From the NCBI GenBank assembly GCA_003427395.1, contig BFEA01000969.1:263834-283833 (forward strand): a stretch of 20,000 bases of DNA, given 5' to 3'. Source of the DNA: Chara braunii (lineage: Eukaryota > Streptophyta > Charophyceae > Charales > Characeae). Position numbers and translations under genes: made by a program. Under the pieces are notes generated by a model. The model had not been told where the DNA came from and did no database searches. It was given only the letters and a program-made list of their open reading frames with translations. Below, piece by piece: positions 10,165 to 17,052 of this stretch; the stretch's first letter is position 1, and each line of letters starts with the position of its first letter.

Positions 10165-11070
10165 GCCAGGCAAGGTTCCATAAGTTTGGATGGCCTGACT
10201 GCTGTGTTTACTATGTTTTCTAGAGAAGGCCAAACTTTGTTTCTAAGATGAATGGCTTGGCCGTTGTGTTTACTTAATTTCGCCAGACTTTGTTTCTAAG
10301 ATGAATGACCTGACTATTTGTTTTGTGGGGTTTTGATTGTGTAAACTTGAGGACCGGACATTGTTCCATAAGTTTGGATGGTCTGGTCGCTGTTTATTTT
10401 TGGGTGGTTTCTGAACAGTCTCTTGGTTTAACACAGAGTACTCTGTTTTTTTTGTGCTGAGTAGAAGGGGTTGAGCTTTGTTTCTAAGATGAAGGGCTCA
10501 ACTCTTTTGTTTGTTTTATTCCGAGGGAGTAATTTCCGCTGAGGACAAAGCATGTTCCATAAGATTGGATGGCTTTGGACTCATGCCTCACACAGATAGA
10601 TCAGAGAGAAATGAACTTGGCGGAGGAGCAGACATGTTCCATACGATTGGAGGGTCTGGCCTAATACCTTGCACATGCTGGAACACGAAAGGTTATAATT
10701 TGGCTATATCTTATTACTATTCTATTTAAGAACAGGCTGGTCAGACAAGGTCCCATAAGATTTGGTGGTCTGATTATAGCTTATTATGAATTTGAAGAGA
10801 GTATAATTAAGAATATAACTGAAGGTAACTTTGGGCAGGCTGAGCTTTGTTTCTAAGATGAATGGCTCAGTCCTACGCTCAGCTTTTGAACACAAAGTTC
10901 AAAGAGGTATATATAATTTGGGTATTAAACTGTTCAGGGCGACTAAGCATTGTTTCTAAGATGAATGACTTAGTCATGTGCCGAAAAAATAAGAAAAGTA
11001 GTTGTGCAACCTGTTTGTGTATACTCAAATGGCTGAGTCAGGCATGTTCCATAAGATTTGATGGCCTTAC
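10165..11070. repeat. Array of eleven hairpin modules with constant cores and covarying stems
   Basis: Eleven modules, 54-118 bp apart, each consist of two complementary arms around a 19-23 base core. Arms by position: 10165-10171/10193-10199; 10228-10233/10257-10262; 10282-10286/10310-10314; 10352-10359/10381-10388; 10470-10476/10496-10502 (GTTGAGC/GCTCAAC); 10546-10551/10572-10577 (CAAAGC/GCTTTG); 10629-10633/10654-10658; 10741-10746/10768-10773 (TCAGAC/GTCTGA); 10840-10845/10865-10870 (CTGAGC/GCTCAG); 10941-10947/10969-10975 (GACTAAG/CTTAGTC); 11037-11043/11064-11070. Arm sequences differ between modules but still pair within each. Cores fall in two classes: A, tttgtttctaagatgaatg (modules 2, 3, 5, 9, 10), and B, atgttccataagattggatg (modules 1, 4, 6, 7, 8, 11). 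Each core can form a small inner helix, TTC/GAA in A and TCC/GGA in B, around a loop containing taag. Confidence 0.9.
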
Positions 11071-11197
11071 TTTACGCCTTATGTAAGTTGGGTACAAATG
11101 GGTAATTTACTGAAAAGACATAAACTATTGTTTGCTCGGAATTAACTTGGGAACGGCGAGAATACTTACCTTTGTGGTTTGGCCTGCATGTGACTGA

Positions 11198-11255
11198 GTG
11201 AGGCTACTACTTGATCTAAGTTTCAGTTTGACAAGTAGTTGCTTTAGAGGCTCAC
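11198..11255. repeat. Two-tier hairpin next to the module array
   Basis: ACTACTTG (11206-11213) and CAAGTAGT (11232-11239) pair exactly around an 18-base loop containing ctaag. An outer GTGAG (11198-11202) and CTCAC (11251-11255) also pair. It resembles the modules to its left in layout, but the core sequence is different. Confidence 0.75.
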
Positions 11256-11290
11256 CACGTGCTAGAGCGATAAGAGTTAGCTTCAATTTT

Positions 11291-11340
11291 TGCATTTTCT
11301 AAGTTTTTTTTTCTTAGATCAAATCTTGCATTTTCTAAGA
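11291..11340. repeat. Short direct repeat and T-loop hairpin
   Basis: The string tgcattttctaag occurs at 11291-11303 and again near 11327-11339. Between them TCTAAG (11298-11303) and CTTAGA (11313-11318) pair around a run of nine Ts. Confidence 0.65.
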
Positions 11341-11361
11341 TCTTTTGTTATAATTGGCCTT

Positions 11362-11690
11362 GTGTAAATTTTGGTAAGCTACTTTCGGTACGGAAAGCGC
11401 TCCCAAAATTTCTACAAATCCAGGGAATTAGTCAATTCTTGATTTTCAAAGTTCAACTTGTCTAAAGTTCATATATATGGCTTAGTAAAAATCTGAAAAG
11501 CCTTCTATTCTAAAGGGAGTGCTGCCCAAATTTTGCTAATTCAGGGAGTTAGACAAAATTGGACTTTAGAATGTCAAAGACTATTTTTATTTTCATGTTC
11601 GGACTGATATAAATTCTGGAAAAACACTTTTTCTATGGGAAGCGCTGCGAAAATTTTCTTAGCTTAAAGGAGATAGATTATATTTTGACA
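11362..11690. repeat. Three diverged tandem repeats of about 120 bp
   Basis: Three successive segments (about 11362-11482, 11483-11601 and 11602-11690, the last partial) share the order: aatttt-gg(t/a)a-a, a pyrimidine-rich patch, gga(a/g)(a/t)gcgct, caaaatttt, then agg(g)a(a/g)(t/a)tag with an ATT-rich tail. The strings gaaagcgctcccaaaattt, gggagtgctgcccaaatttt and ggaagcgctgcgaaaatttt make the kinship plain. Placed about 0.65-0.95 kb upstream of the TATA box at 12330, they could be U3 enhancer-type repeats of the LTR. That role is inferred from position only. Confidence 0.7.
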
Positions 11691-11920
11691 GGCGGCGATT
11701 CTGGCGGTCCACTTTGTATAGGGGGCGCTCTGCCAAGGTCTACCTTTGCTTCGGGCACTGCTTAAAAGTAGATTTAAGCTTAGTTAGTTAGGTAGATATT
11801 AGAGTGAGATCGTGATTCAAGTTATCCTCCAAGGACTTTTAGATTTAGTTTGGGGATTGGCCTGTCATGTGTTACCGGTCCTCTTGATCGTTTGGTTCAG
11901 GATCTCGACTAGATTCAGCT

Positions 11921-11960
11921 CGATCCTACGAGGATCGCCTTCTGTTATCACTGATAACAG
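11921..11960. repeat. Twin perfect hairpins
   Basis: CGATCCT (11921-11927) pairs with AGGATCG (11931-11937) around acg. Only four bases later CTGTTATCA (11942-11950) pairs with TGATAACAG (11952-11960) around a single c. Two perfect stems in 40 bases is far above chance. Confidence 0.85.
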
Positions 11961-12020
11961 GTCGGTTGCTGATTCGTCGGTTTGCGATTCAACTCCAATT
12001 CACTCTTGCCACTCAACCTA

Positions 12021-12034
12021 AAGGCTTTAGCCTT
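12021..12034. repeat. Perfect 6-bp hairpin
   Basis: AAGGCT (12021-12026) pairs exactly with AGCCTT (12029-12034) around tt. Confidence 0.7.
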
Positions 12035-12299
12035 GTGGTTTGAATTGTTTCATTGTGTTTTCACCCGGACGTTATTGAATGGTCATTTAAGAAAAGTACT
12101 GAGTATTTACTTTCGGGGAGTTGCACATGAGTGAGGTTTGTATGGCTAAAGCGAGGGGTATGAGCATAGGGAATGGTTGAAGTTGACCCCGTGTAGTGTG
12201 TGGGCTTTTGTTGAACCTTTAATGTGATTGCAAGTATGATTGTGGTTCGGACTCTGGATGTGACTGTCTGCGATTACATACATACATGGATTAGAGGAG

Positions 12300-12318
12300 T
12301 CTCACTGTGACTGTGAGA
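12300..12318. repeat. Perfect hairpin just upstream of the TATA box
   Basis: TCTCAC (12300-12305) pairs with GTGAGA (12313-12318) around tgtgact. It ends 11 bases before the TATA box, so as a DNA palindrome it could be a binding site in the promoter. Confidence 0.6.
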
Positions 12319-12329
12319 ATTAATCGTCC

Positions 12330-12337
12330 TATATAAA
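12330..12337 (+). promoter_or_regulatory. Probable TATA box of the LTR promoter
   Basis: TATATAAA followed by g is a near-perfect plant TATA box. A start about 30 bases on, near 12360, would put the hairpin-rich DNA 12374-13465 and the primer-binding site into the 5' leader, which is the order expected of U3-R-U5. Other AT-rich strings nearby (tatatatttata at 12350) are weaker candidates. Confidence 0.55.
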
Positions 12338-12373
12338 GAAGCCTTATGTATATATTTATATGTGTCTTGGGTG

Positions 12374-12401
12374 TGCGCACGGCTTATTGTGATCGTGCGC
12401 A
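12374..12401. repeat. Perfect 8-bp hairpin in the leader
   Basis: TGCGCACG (12374-12381) pairs with CGTGCGCA (12394-12401) around a 12-base loop, about 40 bases after the TATA box and so near the predicted transcript start. Confidence 0.8.
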
Positions 12402-12425
12402 AGGGTTAGCCAGATTATGGGTTGA

Positions 12426-12501
12426 GAAGGAAGACGCTCTGTTATCCTTCGCTTTTTAAAGATTTTTATAGTTGGACGTTGTAGTCCGTGGCAACCGTCA
12501 A
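12426..12501. repeat. Further short leader hairpins
   Basis: GAAGGA (12426-12431) pairs with TCCTTC (12445-12450), and GGAC (12474-12477) with GTCC (12484-12487). GTCAA at 12497-12501 starts a third stem whose other arm, TTGAC, is at 12513-12517. Confidence 0.5.
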
Positions 12502-12523
12502 ATTCAAACCCCTTGACTTCTGT

Positions 12524-12739
12524 CCAGGCCTGGAGTGGGGCTCATCTCCAGGGCGGTAAGGAACGACTGCCACCACAGGTATGGACCTGTGTACCATCCA
12601 TTCTGCACAAAGTGCAGAAGAGGGTGTGTGATCTTCAACCACGCATAGCGGTTGTCCAGCGTCGAGAGATTAACCCTCAGGGTGCGTGTCAGCCGACACT
12701 TGAGTGTCGAACGCGACCCTCGAGATTAACGAGGGTCGC
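12524..12739 (+). other. Cluster of consecutive perfect hairpins (structured RNA leader candidate)
   Basis: In about 215 bases there are, in order: the palindrome CCAGGCCTGG (12524-12533), overlapping CCTGGAG/CTCCAGG (12529-12535/12546-12552); CACAGGT/ACCTGTG (12574-12580/12585-12591, 4-base loop); TTCTGCAC/GTGCAGAA (12601-12608/12612-12619, loop aaa); CAAC-bulge-CGC/GCG-GTTG (12636-12654); CGACACT/AGTGTCG (12694-12700/12703-12709, loop tg); and GCGACCCTCG/CGAGGGTCGC (12713-12722/12730-12739, ten pairs, loop agattaa). The string gagattaac of the last loop also occurs at 12666-12674. Short loops and perfect stems in series look like a folded 5' leader of the LTR transcript rather than chance. 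No known ribozyme core was found. Confidence 0.7.
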
Positions 12740-12789
12740 ATAAGTATGGGTAGTACATAGTACGCCATCATTGCGACCGCTTGCATACG

Positions 12790-12802
12790 CTTGCATTGCA
12801 AG
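12790..12802. repeat. Perfect 6-bp hairpin
   Basis: CTTGCA (12790-12795) pairs with TGCAAG (12797-12802) around a single t. GTAC-ata-GTAC at 12753-12763 lies just upstream. Confidence 0.6.
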
Positions 12803-13195
12803 TCGATACGAGTTAGCCCCGCGTCCCCGCAGTTTTATACTAAGTCTCGTGTGCGACGCCTATCCGATTTCCGCATCAGGAAGTTATGGGATGACTACTG
12901 AAGGGGCTAGGAGAGTTGTCGCGTTGTTTGATGTAGGTGTGTGTGTGTATTTTATTTTTGCGTTTGTGGAGTGGTGTATGCGTGGTGAGTGGGATACGTC
13001 CTAGTCGACCGACGACGAGTCGCGCTTGGGAGCTCAGCCCCCCAAGATGTCGGTTCGCGCGCGGGTCTGATAGAGGCGTACTACCACGCGTACCCCCTAT
13101 GCTACAGCAAACGAGAAACACCCTTGGCTGGTCCACCTCTACGATTGCAACTGATCAGCTTTCGTACTGTGGACTGGTAGCTCGGCGGGGATATG

Positions 13196-13273
13196 CCTCC
13201 TGAAGGGAGGTGACAACTCCCGTAAGGTGGAGGTAAGTCGTGCCTCGCGTAGGCCCTATCCTGTCGTAGGGGC
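13196..13273. repeat. Two hairpins in the U5-like segment
   Basis: CCTCC (13196-13200) pairs with GGAGG (13206-13210). GCCCTA (13253-13258) pairs with TAGGGGC (13267-13273) with one bulged G. Confidence 0.5.
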
Positions 13274-13424
13274 TCACGGGAGGTATGGCTGGCACACTCG
13301 GCCGGAGCGGCTTGCGGAAGCTCCATGTATATTCGCGACGAAGGATTTAAACCAACTCCTGCGTGATGCGGCCAGGAGGGTCCCGCGCTACCTCGTGCGG
13401 TGCCGGACCGATGCGCTCGACAGA

Positions 13425-13443
13425 TGGCGCCGTTGCTGGGGAT
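13425..13443 (+). promoter_or_regulatory. Primer-binding site for tRNA-Asp (LTR retrotransposon)
   Basis: TGGCGCCGTTGCTGGGGAT differs at one base from the complement of the plant tRNA-Asp(GUC) 3' end, CCA included. Minus-strand DNA synthesis of LTR retrotransposons is primed by a tRNA annealed just after the 5' LTR, and tRNA-Asp is a known primer of some plant Ty3-type lineages such as Athila. Its position two bases after a CA, and upstream of gag-like ORFs on the same strand, fits exactly. It fixes the orientation (plus) and the LTR/interior boundary. Confidence 0.85.
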
Positions 13444-13465
13444 AACGGTTGCCTACCGTTGTCCC
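13439..13465 (+). other. Stem-loop that captures the 3' end of the primer-binding site
   Basis: GGGATAACGGT (13439-13449) pairs with ACCGTTGTCCC (13455-13465) through eleven pairs including one T-G, around tgcct. The first five bases of the stem are the last five of the primer-binding site, so tRNA annealing and this hairpin compete or hand over. A second stem, ACATCC/GGATGT (13476-13481/13490-13495), follows. Confidence 0.8.
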
Positions 13466-13495
13466 TGGTGGAACGACATCCGGGTATAGGGATGT

Positions 13496-14490
13496 GAGAA
13501 ATAGGCAAAGTGAGATGTGGTGGTATGAATATGGCTAAGTATGATGGTTGTGGGAGTTGGCCTTGCAAGGGACCTATTATGGTCGGAAGAATTATCCGAG
13601 TGGTCATGAGAACAACTGGGTACCTTTGCATTAAAGTAAGGCTGGGGACGTGTAAAGGGAGCCTACTATGTTAGGAGTCATCGAGGGGCTTCGAAGAAAG
13701 TTGGGTTAAGGAGGCCAAAGTTTTATGAACCTGAATGCGGGATCCTTGAGTATGGGTTCTAAGTCGTTGTGTGGGTTATATAGCCTTGAATGTGTGAGGT
13801 ATGCCACACGCGATCTGTTTGAGCTAGGTGTATAAGGCAGTTAAAAGATGCAGTGAGCACTGTGTTAAGGCCTCAATAAAAAGGACTACGGGAAGTAGTG
13901 AATTTGCATGACGCTTGTCCCTATAAAGGAGGGTATCTGAACCTAGAGGCAGGCGGAGTAGCAGTGAAGAAGCTAACACCTATATTATTTTGCCTACTTT
14001 TGATGGGGCAATGAATTGTGATTGGTGTTTACACCTTCGCTTGAATCTTTCCAGGTTCGGGCCGTCCGCTTTGATCTATTGGTTGGAGTTAAGGACTTGA
14101 GACTATTCTTGTCTAAGGGCACTTCTCTTGAGTTATATATTAAACTCATTCGTAGACGTCAGATCTTACCTGATTAGGCTTGCCTAACGTCTATTTGTGT
14201 GAGGCTATATGCTGGATGACTATATTCCTTTGATAATTATCCTTGTCAGAAATATTTATATGGGTTATGTATCTGAAGTATGTATTTGAACTATTTAGTC
14301 TGCAAGGATTTATATGAGTGTCTCGAAGTCCAATTATTGACTTACGACTATCTATTAAGTCTATGTGTTTGGATTACCCCTTAAAAAGGGGNAGGGATGT
14401 TGGAACGCGATTGTCAGTTGGTAACGGAAGGCGTATGCTAGACGTTTTTTGTGATGGGCAGAACCCAGACCAAAGCGAAGGCAACTCAGG
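13496..14490 (+). other. Untranslated leader between primer-binding site and first ORF
   Basis: About one kilobase without a convincing ORF. It includes ggatccttgagtatgggttctaagt at 13740, related to strings near 15363 and 17425. I see no splice, ribozyme or packaging motif that I could name. Confidence 0.4.
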
Positions 14491-15165
14491 ATGCCTTATG
14501 ATTGGAAGGATCCCAGTGTGACCTTGCCTGTTAAAAGGGAAGAAGGACTCGAGGTATCCTTTCCGAGGAGAGTCAAGGAAGGAGAGCATATCTCTTCCTG
14601 GTGGGGCGCACTGACAGGCAAGGGTATCTTCATCTGGATCGAGTCTGGTTTTGATGATGATGAAGATTGTGCGATCGTAAGGGTGACACTGTACGCATCT
14701 TCCTCGTTCTGGGTCAAGCATGGGGCCGAGTTGACACTTGGGCGAGGGAGCATGCTTGCGAGGCCACTAAGGATAGTTGAGGGGGTTGCGGAAAAATGGG
14801 CAAGGGACAGGGTCCATGAAGGGGAAGAGCGAGTGGTGACCCATGTAGAGGTCAAACGTGCCGATGAGTTTAGGCTTCCTTTTGCCCCACTATGGATCGG
14901 CCTGCCTGGATTTTTGGTAGAGGAATGTTTCGGGGGGCAGGAAAGGGTAGAGGTTGCAGCAGAAACCGCTGTGAGGGCGCGAGAACGGGGGTACGCACGA
15001 TACACGTGCGAGCTGATATATGGGTTGTTCTTGGACCAGAGATTTTTGCCCAATAGCCAAGAACTCAGGGACGTGGCCAATGTGGTCGACGCCTATGCGA
15101 GCTCCCATGATCCTAATAGGGAGGTTGTAGACTGGGACGAGGTCCGTGCGGTGGCTGGCCGATAG
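14491..15165 (+). CDS. Unidentified 224-residue ORF between primer-binding site and gag
   Basis: This ORF is fully open, with no N and no stop, unlike the gag frame after it. The ATG at 14491 follows an in-frame TGA about 36 bases upstream, so it is the natural start, and a TAG ends it at 15165. The protein (MPYDWKDPSV...) has a hydrophobic/aromatic stretch with WW at 37-38 and IFIWI at 46-50, an acidic patch DDDED at 55-59, a mixed-charge middle (VEGVAEKWARDRVHEGEERVV, about 96-116) and an alanine/arginine-rich helix-like part (VEVAAETAVRARERGYARY, 153-171). There is no zinc knuckle, signal peptide or clear membrane segment. I do not recognise the family. Ogre/Tat-type plant retrotransposons carry an extra ORF in this position before gag, so this may be the equivalent accessory protein, or a diverged matrix part of Gag. 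The minus-strand ORF over the same bases is treated as a shadow. Confidence 0.6.
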   Translation: MPYDWKDPSVTLPVKREEGLEVSFPRRVKEGEHISSWWGALTGKGIFIWIESGFDDDEDCAIVRVTLYASSSFWVKHGAELTLGRGSMLARPLRIVEGVAEKWARDRVHEGEERVVTHVEVKRADEFRLPFAPLWIGLPGFLVEECFGGQERVEVAAETAVRARERGYARYTCELIYGLFLDQRFLPNSQELRDVANVVDAYASSHDPNREVVDWDEVRAVAGR

Positions 15166-15666
15166 AGAGTGGTTTTGTATCCTGCCAGAGTGTCACTGTC
15201 CTTTATGGGCTTGTGTACATAGGTGGGTAAGAGAACAGGGTTGGTAGACTAATCGATTGCGTGAACCGAACACCTATGTTTTAATCGGCGGGGTCATGAC
15301 GATATGCTGAATGGGCCGTGAGGCATGTATATATGTATTTTAGTGCGNGAGGTGTATATACNGGATCCTAAANGGTTCTAAGTTAGCCTAGGTAGGCTTG
15401 CTCTCGAACCTTGCCCAAAGGGTAGGTTGGTTAGAGTAGAAGGGGGGATCTCGCCTATGATATGAGTATGGGGATCAATAACGCTCGACGTGGCCNCGAT
15501 GACCGTCCGCCTAAGCCTGGCTTTGAGGGCCCTGCCGATGTGAGGTGTATATTGTCTATGGAACTCTATAGCTNAAGTTAGGGCCATATTGTATAAATGG
15601 GAAGAGGGTTGGTGTGAGACGGGTAGTAGCCCTGTTTGTTTTAAGCTGTCTTGCGCCCCAACCTGA
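15166..15666 (+). other. Spacer between the two retroelement ORFs
   Basis: About 500 bases with several Ns and no convincing ORF. It contains gtgtatatac-n-ggatcctaaa near 15352-15372, echoed near 17415-17434. The gag frame opens after a TGA at 15664-15666. Confidence 0.4.
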
Positions 15667-17052
15667 TGGTCGACTGCTTGTCATGCGAGTCAGGCCGGTA
15701 CCAGCATCATTGCTGAAGAGAGCAGTTTTGCCAAAATCCTATTCTGNAGGAGTACGTGCCTNGGTAAAGTGTTGTTGTGCGAGTNAGTGAGCGACTCGAT
15801 GGCCCCAGAGCTNCGCGCCCTGCTGTNTCAGGGATGGGGGTTGGCTGCCTTCCTAGNCGGCTATCAGGATTTCGCCCTCGNGAGGATGTGGGACGAAAAG
15901 GCGATGTGGANTATGCTACCGTTGTTTGTCTGCGAGNAGTNAAGTGAGGAGGTGTACACCCTCATGCTGAAGTCGCAGACCTGGGATGAGCTGGAAAGTT
16001 CGCTGAAGTTGAGATTCCCAGAGGATGGAGCTGGAGGCCAGCTTGGTGAAGGCCTTGAGCAACCAGCTGGGGTTGCGTCAACACAAGGAGAGTTGAGTGG
16101 TATANAAAGGCAAGTTCGGATGTTAGAAGAAAGNTTGACGCGATTAGAAGAAGCCAGGCGTGGCAAGAGGAAGGCCTCTGAAGGAGCATTGAGTGGGCCG
16201 GCTGGGCAGGGTGAGGCAGAGGCAAGGGAAGTTCATNANGAGTTACTTCTCCACNAGGGAACCTCGAAGGGGCGAGCTTGCGCCCCGGAAAGAGGCAAAG
16301 GCGAGGGGTTCATTGAGGTAAAGGAGGACCGGGGATCTAGTATGGCCTTGCNTGGCATTGCGCCTGATCCGAAGAGAGGGCTCATCAACGTGGAAACATC
16401 CTCAGCTGCGAGTCGGAAGGGGCAAAGGAGTGAGTGGTGGCCAGAGCACTGGGCAAGGGTGGTATGTGATCGTTGGGGAAAGATTGGCCATACCCCTCAA
16501 GGAAGTAAAGAAAAGGGTGAGACGAGAGGAAAAGGGAAGCATGAACCTCCCAAGTTGACAAAGGCTCAGCGGAAGGCGAGGAAACGGACCCAGGGAGGCC
16601 AAGGTATCAAAAAGGGGCAGGGCATGCGGTAGAGAGGGGCCACCTCGCTAGAATTGAGAGGCGAGCCAGCACAGGCGGGGCCTCCGCCGACCGAGCGGGC
16701 ATTATACGGGCCGTGGACACCATACGGCCAAGTGGGACCAAGGCCTATATATAATCCATATCTGCCCTAGATGCAAGGCATTTGTTTGGGCCCACAAATA
16801 AATATGATGCCGCCTAGGCCTCCCGCAGTCCAGATCCGGCCGATTTTGCCTATGGGACTGTTGCAGCCACCGACACAGCGGGTGTCACAAGGCGACATGG
16901 CCGGTGCAGAAGGCCAAAGGCGGGAAGCTGGACGAGGCCGCGGGGATGAGGGGTGCAACAATAGAGGGCAAGGTAGAGGCAGAGGAGGCCTTGGAGGGCG
17001 CGATGGACGCCAGCGGAACCATAAGGGGGATGTGGGGAAGAAAAAGGCATGA
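15667..17052 (+). pseudogene. Gag-like polyprotein of the LTR retrotransposon, with two in-frame TAG codons
   Basis: One frame runs from after the TGA at 15664-15666 to the TGA at 17050-17052, broken only by TAG at 16630-16632 and 16768-16770 and blurred by about fifteen Ns. The first part (SIIAEESSFAKILF, QGWGLAAFL, GYQDFAL, RMWDEKAMW, LPLFVCE, SEEVYTLMLKSQTWDELESSLKLRF) has the helical, tryptophan-rich look of a Ty3-type capsid region. A short coiled-coil-like helix follows (RQVRMLEE-LTRLEEARR, near 16105-16165), then a degenerate zinc knuckle (16465-16506). A lysine-rich tail precedes the first TAG. Between the TAGs lies a proline/tyrosine-rich linker (GPWTPYGQVGPRPIYNPYLP), and after the second an RG-rich basic segment (GRGRGDEG...RGQGRGRGGLGGRDG). 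No initiator ATG precedes the conserved part, so the start is unresolved. In the family, Gag forms the virus-like particle and packages the element RNA. Confidence 0.6.
16465..16506 (+). other. Degenerate CCHC zinc knuckle in the gag frame
   Basis: The residues CDRWGKIGHTPQGS keep exactly the CX2CX4HX4C spacing of a retroviral-type zinc knuckle, but with W in place of the second cysteine (codon 16474-16476) and S in place of the fourth ligand (codon 16504-16506). The first cysteine (16465-16467) and the histidine (16489-16491) remain. The motif would not bind zinc normally. The GKIGH core is typical of Gag nucleocapsids. Confidence 0.75.

Larger units (their letters stand above)
12330..13422 (+). 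mobile_element. Right part of a 5' LTR (TATA box through R-U5 to the CA end)
   Basis: The right boundary is set by the strong tRNA-Asp primer-binding site at 13425. The LTR probably ends at the CA of ctcgaca (13421-13422), two bases before it. Working back, the region contains dense perfect hairpins and a TATA box at 12330. The left end with its TG was not found and no second copy of this LTR lies in the window, so total LTR length is unknown. The 120-bp repeats and the hairpin-module array to the left may be part of a long U3. Confidence 0.6.

Noticed and set aside
10165-11070. CRISPR-like array
   Set aside because: The repeated cores are imperfect, of two kinds, unevenly spaced and in a eukaryotic retroelement context. 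Spacers are not uniform and no cas genes are present.
14496-15080. 194-codon minus-strand ORF opposite the orphan ORF
   Set aside because: It is serine/threonine/proline-rich and mirrors the plus-strand ORF, as expected of an antisense shadow. The retroelement is oriented plus.
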